A stretch of 64,000 nucleotides of DNA from Deltaproteobacteria bacterium (GTDB taxonomy: Bacteria > Desulfobacterota > DSM-4660 > Desulfatiglandales > Desulfatiglandaceae): NCBI GenBank assembly GCA_021737785.1, contig JAIPDI010000015.1, positions 36,355-100,354 on the forward strand. The letters run 5' to 3'. The notes under the pieces are model-generated. The model had not been told where the DNA came from, did not search any database, and saw nothing but the letters and a program-made list of their open reading frames with translations. This document shows, piece by piece, positions 1-7,838 of this stretch. Numbering within the stretch: the stretch's first letter is position 1; each line of letters begins with the position of its first letter. A program made the translations under genes and the position numbers.

Positions 1-2
1 AG

Positions 3-1853
3 CCGGGGGACGTCCGGACCCTGACCGACGTCCTCAAGACCATGGGCGGCATCGACGTCATGCGAATCAACCCCATGATGGCAAGCCCGGGCGACGAGGT
101 TTCCATCAGGGGGATGAACGAAGGCCGGCTGGTGGTGGAGATCGACGGGAGACGGATCAATCACAGCGGCTACTACGGCCGGTACATCGTGGACTGGTCC
201 ACTTTGAATCTGGACGATATCGAAAGCATCGAGATCATCCGGGGCGGCCATTCGGTGCTCCACCCCTTTGCCATCGGCGGCGTCATCAACATCATCACCA
301 AGAAGGGGAAAAAGACATCCGATCCCAAGCCCACGGTGAGCGCCAAGGCCGGGGTTGGATCCTTCACCACCACCACAGAGTCCCTTTCCATCGACGGCGG
401 TGCCTTGGATTTTGTGGGATACAACTTTTCCGTTAACAACGGTCACACCAACGGCTATTTGAGGAACAACTACCAGGATAATTTGACCCTCAATGGTCAT
501 CTCAGCTTTTATCTTCCCCTGGATGCGACCCTTGAACTGGGCATCAAGCATGCGAATGTGAAGTACGGCTTCCCGGTGGTCAACGACCCCTCCCGGTCCG
601 ATTATGATCCCAGCTCCCCCAACTTTTACGCCAATGCCGATCAGCTCAGGCATCTCAATTTTCCCCAGTATGCGGCCTATGATCCCCACTGGAAAAAACA
701 CACCACCTATCTGGACGGGATCTTCAAGATGCCGGTGGGACCAGGCACCGTCAAGATCCACGGGTATCAGACCAACGGCAGGCGGTGGACCAGCCTCTAC
801 GAAAAGTCAGGCAAGTTTGCGTCCGACGTGTTCGCGGACGATCGGACCGAGGGCGTGATCGCAGAGTACCGGGACATCAAGCTCTTCGGTTTCAACAAGG
901 TCACCGTGGGATACGAGTATCAGCATTTGGGTGCACCCTATGACCAGCCCGACCTCTTCGAGGTCAACTCCGCCTATCTTCAAGATGTCATCAGTATCGG
1001 GGATCAATGGCGCATCACTCCCGGGGTCCGCTACTACCACGTGGACATGAACACCTACTATTCCCAGTACGGCGAGGGATGGCCGGTGACAGGGAATAAG
1101 GAGACGGACGATGGGTTCTATCCCAGTCTGAAGGTGGATTTCCAGGCCACGGACCAAACCGCTCTTTACGCCGCGGTGAGCCGTTCCTACCGGCTCCCCT
1201 GCCCTTGAGACTACTACTGGTGGGCGCGGTGCGCGTCCCCGGACAACCCTACGCTGAAACCGGAATCGGCATGGGAATATGAAATTGGCGCCATTCACGA
1301 TATAGGGCCCTTCAGTGTGAGGGGAGCACTCTACTACTACGACATTCAGGACTTCATCAACGACAACGGCATTACCTCACCCGGAACAGGAATCGGGAGC
1401 GACTGTCTTTACAATATCCCTCATTTCAAGCTGTACGGGGGTGAAATCGAGGCGAGCATTCGGCTGGGCCGGTTTCTCGGGACCGTTTCCTATAACTACC
1501 AGAACTACACCGCGGAGAGTGCGGGATTTGAGCAGAACTGGACCTATTATCTCCCGGCCCTTCTGCCCCAGAACAAGGTCAAGCTCTTATGCAACTACGA
1601 GGTCTGGGAAGGCGGACTGGTTCAGTTCAGTTCCATCTTTGTGGACGAGCGCAAGACACAGCAGCCGGGGACCGAAGACCTGGACTCCTACATCACCTTT
1701 GATATCGGATTTCAGCAGGGATTCAAGTGGATGGGTCTCGACTGGATGGCCGAACTCTACTGCAACAACTTTACGGGCGCCAACTACGAGGAACAGGCTG
1801 GCTATAAAATGCCCAAGTATGTATCCGGGGTCCTCATGAGCGTCCGATTTTAA
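3..1853 (+). CDS. TonB-dependent outer-membrane receptor, 5' partial, with one in-frame UGA
   Basis: The frame is open from the window edge, so the signal peptide and TonB box lie upstream. The visible part starts in the plug domain (IRGMNEGRLVVEIDGRRIN, then IEIIRGGHSVLHPFAIGG and GVINIITKKG). The beta-barrel follows and ends in SVRF; a terminal Phe is typical of outer-membrane barrels. An in-frame UGA sits at 1206-1208, between YRLPCP and DYYWWARC. Without any frame change the protein continues through NPTLKPESAWEYE, the conserved NPxLKPE barrel motif, so both halves are one receptor. The UGA is flanked by Cys at -2 and +8, in a protein with few other Cys. Selenocysteine recoding is the preferred explanation because the genome has selD with its own UGA; a nonsense mutation is the alternative. 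The substrate is unknown. The co-directional exported methylase, DUF4198 and binding protein suggest a metal, metallophore or corrinoid. Confidence 0.85.
1206..1242 (+). promoter_or_regulatory. Candidate selenocysteine UGA codon with SECIS-like hairpin
   Basis: The UGA at 1206-1208 is followed by a GC-rich hairpin. Its upper stem GCGC/GCGC closes a GGU apical loop, with the two G at nucleotides 20-21 after the UGA. GG/CC outer pairs extend it on both sides, with bulged U and GU. In E. coli fdhF the essential apical GG lies at about the same distance, and the selD UGA in this window has a comparable loop (GGGAC at nucleotides 20-24). The region is GC-rich, so a chance hairpin is possible. Confidence 0.45.
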
Positions 1854-1880
1854 CCGCCCGATGGGCAGCGAGACTACATC

Positions 1881-2834
1881 ATGACATATAAGAACCATTG
1901 GCAAAAAAAAATATTGATCTTGTTCACATGTCTGATCCTGACTGCGGTCGGATGGGTTTCACCGATGACAGCTACCGCCTGGGGAGGCCGGGGGCAACTC
2001 TATGTGATCGGGACCGGTCCCGCCGGGCCCCGCATGGCGACCCTTCAGGCCCTCGACACGCTCAAGCGCATGGACGTGATTGTGGCCCCCATTAAGCACG
2101 CCAACCTGTTTGCCGAATATGTGGCCGGGAAATCGATTCTGTTCGACCCCTGGACAGACATCTGGGACTACAAGGGGAAGAGCATGTGGAATCTGGACAA
2201 GACGGAATTGGCGGCATTTGAGAAAGAACGCCTCAAGGTCCGCGAAGAGCGGGTGGCGAAAATCAAAGGCCTCCTGACCGAGGGAAAGGATGTGGGCCTG
2301 ATGGACCACGGCAATCCCTGTCTGTACGGACCGAGCCACTGGTACACAGAGCAGTTCGATCCCCAGGAGGTGACCATCATTCCGGGGATGGGGTGCGACG
2401 CCGCGGCCATGGCCGCCCTGGGGAAGAGCACCATCCCGGCCCACGACACCCGATTTATTATCCAGACATCCCCCTTTTCCATGATGGAATGGGGCGCCAG
2501 GGACCGGCAGGTTCTGAAGGATCTGACCAAATATCCATCCACCATGATCTTCTACATGGCCTTATGGAATCCCGAGGTCCTGTTCTGTGAACTCAAGGCG
2601 CATCTGCCCCCGGATATGCCGTGCGCCGTGGTCTTCTGGGCCGGGGACCCCGACAGGGAGCGTATCCTCCGGGGGACCGTGGCCGACATGGCGGAAAGGC
2701 TGGCGAAAGAGAGTGAAAAATTCATGGGTCTTGTTTTGGTCGGTCGTTTCCTGAATGGAAAGCCCTACGATGCAGCCATGGAGCAGAGCCTGAAGGAACT
2801 GAAAGCATCCCGTCATCCTGTGCGTTCCGAATAA
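1881..2834 (+). CDS. Exported tetrapyrrole (corrin/porphyrin) methylase-family protein
   Basis: A 317-residue protein. Residues 37-290 look like the TP-methylase fold: YVIGTGPAGP at the start matches the SAM-binding GxGPGD-type loop of CobA/CbiF/CbiL enzymes, followed by DVIVAP, DHGNPCLYG and IIPGMGCDAAA. Unlike cytoplasmic corrin methylases it begins with a basic N-region, a hydrophobic stretch (ILILFTCLILTAVGW) and an ATA/WGG cleavage-like site, so it should be exported or membrane-anchored. SAM is not expected in the periplasm, so it may be a binding protein derived from a methylase, or the helix may only anchor it. It starts 27 bp after the receptor and is probably cotranscribed. The family call is firm; the function is open. 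Confidence 0.75.
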   Translation: MTYKNHWQKKILILFTCLILTAVGWVSPMTATAWGGRGQLYVIGTGPAGPRMATLQALDTLKRMDVIVAPIKHANLFAEYVAGKSILFDPWTDIWDYKGKSMWNLDKTELAAFEKERLKVREERVAKIKGLLTEGKDVGLMDHGNPCLYGPSHWYTEQFDPQEVTIIPGMGCDAAAMAALGKSTIPAHDTRFIIQTSPFSMMEWGARDRQVLKDLTKYPSTMIFYMALWNPEVLFCELKAHLPPDMPCAVVFWAGDPDRERILRGTVADMAERLAKESEKFMGLVLVGRFLNGKPYDAAMEQSLKELKASRHPVRSE

Positions 2835-2865
2835 CTTTGATAGACAGAAAAAGGAGAAGATACAG

Positions 2866-3627
2866 ATGAAGAGAGGACTTCAGATCGGTTCGATCATGAT
2901 ATTTCTTTCTTGGGGCTCCCTGGCCGGGGCGCATTCATTGTGGTTGAATATGGATGGACACCGGCAGGGCATAGGACAACCAATCACCATCGACATCGGA
3001 TGGGGGCACAAATTCCCAAGAGATGGAGAGATAAGGGAAGGGATGCTGAAAGAGGTGGTGGCCATCGATGCGGACGGGAAAAAGATCCCGTTGGAGCAGC
3101 TCTCCAAAACCGCCTTTCAATTTGTTCCTCAAGCAGAGGGCGTTTATGTGATATGGGCGTCTGTTCACCCGGGCTTTGTCAGCAAAACCACCGAAGGTTA
3201 CCAGATGGGACCCAAGACCGGCCTCAAGAAGGCGGTCTCCTGTTTCCATTACGACATCCGCACCAAGACCTTCATCTCCGTGGGAGACAGGAGGGATATG
3301 CCGGTTCACACCACCGGCGACCCTCTGGAAATCATCCCCCTGAAAGATCTGTTCGGGCTGAAACAGGGCGCAGAGCTACCGGTCAAGATCGTATTTAATG
3401 GTAAACCCCTCGTTAAGGCCAAGGTCTCTGCGACCTATGCCGGGTTTTCAGGCAATCCCAACACATTCGCCCATGCAGTGGAAACGGATAAGGACGGCAC
3501 TGTCCGGATCAACCTCCAGGAAAAGGGGAAATGGATCGTCTCGGTGACCCACGAAATCCCCTACCTTGACACAAAGGAGTGCGACACAAACAAATATAAT
3601 GTCACCATGACCTTTGATGTGCCATAA
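2866..3627 (+). CDS. DUF4198-family periplasmic protein
   Basis: A 253-residue protein with a signal peptide (IGSIMIFLSWGSLAGA) cleaved before HSLWLNMDG, so the mature protein would begin with His. It matches the DUF4198 type: an N-terminal His-x-x-Trp-Leu start, then beta-rich segments ending in a second Ig-like half (LPVKIVFNGKPLVKAKV, GTVRINLQEKGKWIVSV). DUF4198 proteins often sit beside cobalt, nickel or other metal transporters and TonB receptors. An RBS (AAAAGGAGA) precedes the ATG. It follows the exported methylase by 31 bp. A free N-terminal His could bind metal, which is an inference. Confidence 0.75.
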   Translation: MKRGLQIGSIMIFLSWGSLAGAHSLWLNMDGHRQGIGQPITIDIGWGHKFPRDGEIREGMLKEVVAIDADGKKIPLEQLSKTAFQFVPQAEGVYVIWASVHPGFVSKTTEGYQMGPKTGLKKAVSCFHYDIRTKTFISVGDRRDMPVHTTGDPLEIIPLKDLFGLKQGAELPVKIVFNGKPLVKAKVSATYAGFSGNPNTFAHAVETDKDGTVRINLQEKGKWIVSVTHEIPYLDTKECDTNKYNVTMTFDVP

Positions 3628-3726
3628 TGGGGAATACGTATTGTCTTTGTCACCGCTCCGATGCATGCCCTTGGCCTTGAAGGAAGGATGGGGGTTCCGG
3701 ATCGACATATCAGGAAAGGATAAAAA

Positions 3727-4236
3727 ATGGATATGACGCTCAAACCTGTGGGCGTGGTTCACAGCCCTATCAAGGAACCGAGCCTGGTGGCCCGGACGGG
3801 CGATTTGAACTGGGAGGATGAGGCTCCCCCCGCGTCACACGCGGATGACAGGACCTCGGAAATCGTCATCCATCCGGAATACATAGATCTCCTCCACGGA
3901 GTGGAGGATTTTTCACACCTCATGGTCCTGTACTGGGCCCACAGGGTGGATGCCGAAGGCCGACGCCTTACCAAGGTCCATCCGATGGGGAGAAAGGACC
4001 TCCCCCTGGTCGGCGTATTCGCAACGTGCAGCCCGGCGCGTCCCAATCCCGTTCTGGCCATTGCCGTCAGGCTGCTGGAACGCAATGGCCCCACCCTGCG
4101 TGTGAAAGGCCTGGACGCTGTTGATGGGAGTCCTGTTATCGACATCAAGCCCTATCTGCCTTCCTACTATTCCGTCCCGGATGCGAAGCTGTCCGCCTGG
4201 ATGAAACAGCTCATGGATGAGATGGAACAGGGTTAG
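3727..4236 (+). CDS. TsaA/TrmO-like protein
   Basis: A 169-residue protein of the TsaA-like beta-barrel family. It begins with LKPVGVVHSPIKEP, the usual IGxIxSPxK-type N-terminus, and has VFATCSPARPNPVLAIAVRL (the RSPxRPNPIG signature region) and LDAVDGSPVIDIKPYLP. E. coli TrmO uses SAM to methylate t6A in tRNA(Thr). Many anaerobe paralogues of this single-domain length lie near metal or cofactor genes and may have other substrates. It is 99 bp after DUF4198, in a block with two other SAM-enzyme-like genes. An AGGAAAGG RBS precedes the ATG. Confidence 0.75.
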   Translation: MDMTLKPVGVVHSPIKEPSLVARTGDLNWEDEAPPASHADDRTSEIVIHPEYIDLLHGVEDFSHLMVLYWAHRVDAEGRRLTKVHPMGRKDLPLVGVFATCSPARPNPVLAIAVRLLERNGPTLRVKGLDAVDGSPVIDIKPYLPSYYSVPDAKLSAWMKQLMDEMEQG

Positions 4237-4273
4237 CGGAGGCCGGGCGCCGGCTTGTAAAGCGGAGAAATGG

Positions 4274-5368
4274 ATGAAGAAAATTTGCTTATGGGTGGTA
4301 TGCATCATTCTGTGGGGCCTCAATCCCCTTTCCGGATATGCCGGCACAATACGCGTGATCGACATGACGGGGAGGCAGGTGGTAGTGCCCTTTGATCCGG
4401 AAAGGATCATCTGCATCGGTCCTGGGACATTACGCCTGATCGTCTATCTCCAGGCCGAATCCAGGGTCGTGGGCGTGGAGGAGATGGAAAAGATGAACCC
4501 CCGCGGTAGACCCTACTGGCTGGCCCATCCCGAGCTGTGGAAACTTCCCCAATGCGGGCCGGGCGGCCCTGTCAGCATCAACAAGAAACCGGACCTGGAG
4601 GCGGTCCTCTCTGTGGCCCCCCAGGTAATCTTTGTGACCTACATGAAGGCCCCCCTGGCGGACGAGGTGGAAAAGACCCTGGGCATTCCGGTGGTCGTCT
4701 TGAGCTACGGCGCCTTCGCCACCTTCGATGAAACCGTCTACCACAGCCTCCGTCTTGCAGGGAAGATACTCAATCGCTCAAAACGTGCGGAGGACGTGAT
4801 CACCTACGTGGAATCGCAGCGCAAGGACCTGAGACGCCGAACCGCAGATATTTCCCGAGATCGGATACCGACCGTGTATGTCGGCGGCATCGGGTATCGC
4901 GGCGCCCACGGCATCGGCAGCACGGAACAGCAGTATGCCCCGGTAGACTGGGTCCATGCACAAAACGCGGCGGAACATCTCAAGCCCAGTGCCGGCAGCC
5001 ATGTGTTTGTGGACAAGGAGATGCTTCTGAAAATAGATCCGGACATCATCTTCATCGACGGCGGCGGACTGACCCTGGTGGCAACCGACTACCATAAGAA
5101 CCCGTCTTACTATCAGGCACTCAAGGCATTCTCCAACCAAAAGGTCTACACCCTTCTCCCCTTCAACTGGTATACCACCAACATCGGCACGGTTCTGGCC
5201 GACGGCTTTGCGGTTGGAAAGCGCCTCTATCCTGAGCGCTTCGAAGATATGGATCTTGAAAAAACAGCCGCCGCGATCTACACATTTCTGGTGGGGAAGC
5301 CGGTATACAGGCAGATGAAAAGGGACTACGGTCCTATCGGCGGCAAGGCCCCGTTTTTGAATGGATGA
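4274..5368 (+). CDS. Class III periplasmic substrate-binding protein (siderophore/cobalamin/metal type)
   Basis: A 364-residue protein. The start is placed at MKKICLWVV because GGAG lies 7 nt upstream and a signal peptide follows (ICLWVVCIILWGLNPLSGYA). The mature part has the two-lobe BtuF/FhuD/MolA pattern: VIDMTGRQVVVPFDPERII, DLEAVLSVAPQVIFV, the long linking helix, then IDPDIIFIDGGGLTLV and NQKVYTLLPFNWYTTNI. Ligands in this class are Fe-siderophores, corrinoids or oxyanions. No permease or ATPase follows, so it must share a transporter elsewhere or act as a periplasmic carrier for the receptor. Confidence 0.8.
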   Translation: MKKICLWVVCIILWGLNPLSGYAGTIRVIDMTGRQVVVPFDPERIICIGPGTLRLIVYLQAESRVVGVEEMEKMNPRGRPYWLAHPELWKLPQCGPGGPVSINKKPDLEAVLSVAPQVIFVTYMKAPLADEVEKTLGIPVVVLSYGAFATFDETVYHSLRLAGKILNRSKRAEDVITYVESQRKDLRRRTADISRDRIPTVYVGGIGYRGAHGIGSTEQQYAPVDWVHAQNAAEHLKPSAGSHVFVDKEMLLKIDPDIIFIDGGGLTLVATDYHKNPSYYQALKAFSNQKVYTLLPFNWYTTNIGTVLADGFAVGKRLYPERFEDMDLEKTAAAIYTFLVGKPVYRQMKRDYGPIGGKAPFLNG

Positions 5369-5993
5369 TGAAAGACCGAAGAGGATGAAATCAAAGACCC
5401 ATTTTTTCGATACAAGGGCCGAGAATTGGGAGGAGGCCTGCTACCCGGCCCCGGTGCGCGAACGCCTTCTCGATCTGATCCGCGAATTTGAAATAGGATC
5501 GGGAGAACGCATCCTTGACGTGGGCACAGGGCCGGGGGTCCTGCTCCCCTATCTGCGGCAAGGGGTGGGCCCGTCCGGACAGGTCTGCGCCTTTGACCTC
5601 TCCATCGACATGATCCGTCAGGCACATGGAAAACCGCACGCACCTCAGGATTTGGTTTTTCAGGCCGATGTCCACAGCATCCCGTTCACAGACAGGGTGT
5701 TCGACCGGGTGATCTGCTTTGCGGCGTTTCCGCATTTCGATGATCCCGGACAAGCCCTTCAAGAGATGGGCCGGGTGGTGAAGACCGGGGGAGTCCTCTT
5801 TGTTGCCCATCTGATGAGCCGCAAAGAGCTTGCCGCGCACCACGGGTCGCACGCCACCGTGGCCCGGGATGTGCTGCCGGCCGACCCTGAGATGAAGGCC
5901 CTTTTTCTTCAAGCAGGGCTCTCGCAGCCCGACATCGTGGACATCCCCGGTCAATACATGGCCAGAAGTTTCAAGAACAGGTCAGGGAGATAA
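5361..5993 (+). CDS. Class I SAM-dependent methyltransferase
   Basis: A 210-residue Methyltransf_11-type enzyme. Motif I is ILDVGTGPG, followed by VCAFDLSIDMIRQA, the post-I acidic residue region, VHSIPFTDRVFDRVICFA and GGVLFVAHLMS. Its ATG overlaps the last codons of the binding-protein gene by 8 bp, which implies translational coupling. Together with the TP-methylase-like and TsaA-like genes, this is the third SAM-enzyme-like protein in the locus. The substrate cannot be read from the sequence; a metal-chelating small molecule is one possibility. Confidence 0.8.
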   Translation: MDDERPKRMKSKTHFFDTRAENWEEACYPAPVRERLLDLIREFEIGSGERILDVGTGPGVLLPYLRQGVGPSGQVCAFDLSIDMIRQAHGKPHAPQDLVFQADVHSIPFTDRVFDRVICFAAFPHFDDPGQALQEMGRVVKTGGVLFVAHLMSRKELAAHHGSHATVARDVLPADPEMKALFLQAGLSQPDIVDIPGQYMARSFKNRSGR

Positions 5994-6043
5994 AATCAGG
6001 GAACAAAGGTATTCGGTCTGATCCATTTGAAGGAGGAGGCGCC

Positions 6044-6526
6044 ATGGCAAAGGACAAGCATCCCGTGACACAGGCTATCCGTGTGCTGAAAGAGAGCGGC
6101 ATCCCCTACACCCTTCATCCATACGATTATGAAGAAAAAGGAGGGACAAAAAGGGCCGCGCAAGAACTGAAGGTGGATGAGCATCAGGTGATTAAGACGC
6201 TCGTTATGGAAGATGAATATAAGGAGCCTGTGGTGGTGCTCATGCACGGCGACAGGGAGGTCTCCACCAAGGCGTTTGCCAGGGCCCTCAAGGCCAAGAC
6301 CGTCAGGCCCTGCGATCCCGAGGTGGCGCACAGGCATACCGGTTATTTTGTGGGCGGGACCTCGCCCCTGGGTCTGAAGAAACCTCTCAAGATCTATTTC
6401 GAGGCATCCATCGCAGACCTCCCTTTTATCTTTATCAATGCAGGGAGAAAAGGGCTGCTGGCACGCCTGTCTCCGCACGATCTGATCAAGCTGATAGAAG
6501 CCGAACCGGTGGACGTGGCGATCTGA
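6044..6526 (+). CDS. ybaK: YbaK-type aminoacyl-tRNA deacylase (Cys-tRNA(Pro) deacylase)
   Basis: A 160-residue protein of the YbaK/EbsC family, close to the E. coli length (159). Features include GIPYTLHPYDYE near the N-terminus, the conserved catalytic-region lysine in QVIKTLVM, VGGTSPLG (the GGxSPxG loop) and FINAGRKGLLARL. Family members hydrolyse Cys-tRNA(Pro) misacylated by ProRS in trans. GGAGGAGG precedes the ATG. It is 50 bp after the methyltransferase and probably an independent housekeeping gene. Confidence 0.9.
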   Translation: MAKDKHPVTQAIRVLKESGIPYTLHPYDYEEKGGTKRAAQELKVDEHQVIKTLVMEDEYKEPVVVLMHGDREVSTKAFARALKAKTVRPCDPEVAHRHTGYFVGGTSPLGLKKPLKIYFEASIADLPFIFINAGRKGLLARLSPHDLIKLIEAEPVDVAI

Positions 6527-6680
6527 TTTCGCGATTCTGCCCTGGCTTACCCCCCTTAGCACTCACCAGAAATGCATTCTCACCCCCCGGACCCAGGCCG
6601 GCCGTCAGCGGCGATTGCCTCTTGATCCGTTGAGTATCCCGGACCCCCTCAAATAGTTACACGCAGTGCTCAAATCATAT

Positions 6681-6709
6681 TTGATAAAAAAGAGGAAACC
6701 CGCTATAAT
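6681..6709 (+). promoter_or_regulatory. Sigma-70-type promoter upstream of the DUF433 gene
   Basis: TTGATA (6681-6686) and TATAAT (6704-6709) are separated by 17 bp. Transcription would start about 25 bp before the DUF433 start codon. No gene lies between 6527 and 6739. Confidence 0.7.
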
Positions 6710-6739
6710 GAAGCGTCATTCATTTTGGAGGAATTCTTT

Positions 6740-6976
6740 ATGCTGGGATTTGAACGCATTACCTTTAACCCCGATATCATGGGAGGACGTGCTTGTATCC
6801 GAAACATGAACATCAGCGTCTCCTTGATCGTCAACCTGATCGCTAACGGCATCACCTTTGCTGAAGTTCTGCAGGCCTATCCCTATCTGGAGGAAGATGA
6901 CCTTCAACAGTCTCTTCAATATGTCGCCTGGCTGGCGGACGAATTCGTGTATCCGATGGAAGCCGTCGCTGTATGA
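6740..6976 (+). CDS. DUF433 antitoxin-like protein
   Basis: A 78-residue protein; the ATG is chosen because GGAGG lies 8 nt upstream. The DUF433 pattern is clear: RITFNPDIMGGRACIRNMNI (the GxPxIxG-like segment), LIANGITFAEVLQAYPYLEEDDL and QSLQYVAWLADE. DUF433 proteins have a winged-helix-like fold and are usually paired with a DUF5615 PIN-like toxin. The expected toxin start overlaps the stop codon as ATGA but encodes only about 30 residues here, so the pair looks broken. Confidence 0.85.
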   Translation: MLGFERITFNPDIMGGRACIRNMNISVSLIVNLIANGITFAEVLQAYPYLEEDDLQQSLQYVAWLADEFVYPMEAVAV

Positions 6977-7065
6977 GGTTTCTCGATATTAATGGTATTT
7001 CCATAGACAGGCGGTCAGGCTTCGGAAAAATCTATAGAAAGAAGAGGGCTATTGTCCCTGACTGA
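6973..7065 (+). pseudogene. Short remnant at the position of the DUF5615-type toxin
   Basis: An ATG overlaps the DUF433 stop (ATGA) and opens 30 codons beginning MRFL, the usual start of DUF5615 PIN-like partners, then ends at a TGA. The rest does not resemble the toxin. It is probably a degraded partner gene, called from position and the first residues only. Confidence 0.3.
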
Positions 7066-7072
7066 CAAGGCG

Positions 7073-7669
7073 CTAAATCGTGATGACCTTATCCGCCAGT
7101 TGCATGGCCGTGACGATGTCGAGCATATTGGTGGTCTCTCCCACCTCTTTTTGATCCAGCAGGTTGAAATGGGTCAGACAGGTGCCGCAGACCAGGATAT
7201 AGATCCCAGCCTTCTCGTGTTCCTGGATAATGGGGAGTACCTCCGACCCCTTTATGGTCATCTTGACCCCGTTATTGACGAACACCAGTCTCCATAGATC
7301 TTCGCCCATTTCCTTCAGGGTCTTGAGAAAGCTGATCATGAGCTTTTGGCCGAGCACATCGTCTCCGTGGCCCATGCAGTCGTTGGTCACCATGACCATG
7401 ATCTTGCGATGCGCGTCTCCCTTCTTTTCATCCACGGGCATCTCCGGCGCCGGGCTGTCGCCCACCGTGCCGATGATGTGAAATTCGTTTCCCGCCTCCT
7501 GGATGGAAACCTCCAGCTTCTGGCTTGCCATAAACCGGGCCACGTTCTGCTTGGAGGCCTCATTATCCACCACCACCTTGATGACCTGGGGGTGGTCTCT
7601 TTCAAGGGCTTCTTTTGTCTGCAAGACCGGGGCAGGACAGGCAAGCCCGCGGCAATCGATTTCTTTCAT
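7073..7669 (-). CDS. yedF: YedF selenium-metabolism sulfurtransferase-like protein
   Basis: A 198-residue two-domain protein. Residues 1-70 are TusA-like (IDCRGLACPAPVLQTKEAL, with the CPxP cysteine). Residues 85-198 are DsrE-like (VMVTNDCMGHGDDVLG, LVFVNNGVKM, ILVCGTCLTHFNLLD). This architecture is the selenium-associated YedF family, which co-occurs with SelD and is thought to handle reduced selenium or persulfide. It is the last gene of the minus-strand selenium operon, separated from selD by a MITE-like insertion. Confidence 0.9.
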   Translation of the reverse strand: MKEIDCRGLACPAPVLQTKEALERDHPQVIKVVVDNEASKQNVARFMASQKLEVSIQEAGNEFHIIGTVGDSPAPEMPVDEKKGDAHRKIMVMVTNDCMGHGDDVLGQKLMISFLKTLKEMGEDLWRLVFVNNGVKMTIKGSEVLPIIQEHEKAGIYILVCGTCLTHFNLLDQKEVGETTNMLDIVTAMQLADKVITI

Positions 7670-7711
7670 CGTTTTTCTATCCTTGGCTTCAAGTGCCTAA
7701 TGTTGACGGTC

Positions 7712-7806
7712 TCGTAAAAAGTCACGAAACACCATTTCCTGTCATTCCGGCGAAAGCCGGAATCCAGTCCCGCGGCGGGATTCAACGGGGTGACCACCTT
7801 TTACGA
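7712..7806. mobile_element. MITE-like repeat, copy A
   Basis: It begins TCGTAAAAAGTC and ends ACCTTTTACGA, which are imperfect terminal inverted repeats. The core holds the palindrome ATTCCGGCGAAAGCCGGAAT and then CCAGTCCCGC..GCGGGATTCAACGGGGTGAC. A second copy with the same ends and core is at 41008-41153. No coding capacity; it probably moved in trans. It lies inside the selenium operon between selD and yedF. Confidence 0.65.
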
Positions 7807-7838
7807 ATGCTTCAAGGTTAAAGAAAGGTTCTCTCCTT

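Noticed and set aside
1317..1853. Separate gene for the receptor's C-terminal half
   Set aside because: The frame and motifs run on from the upstream half across a single UGA; no RBS precedes 1317.
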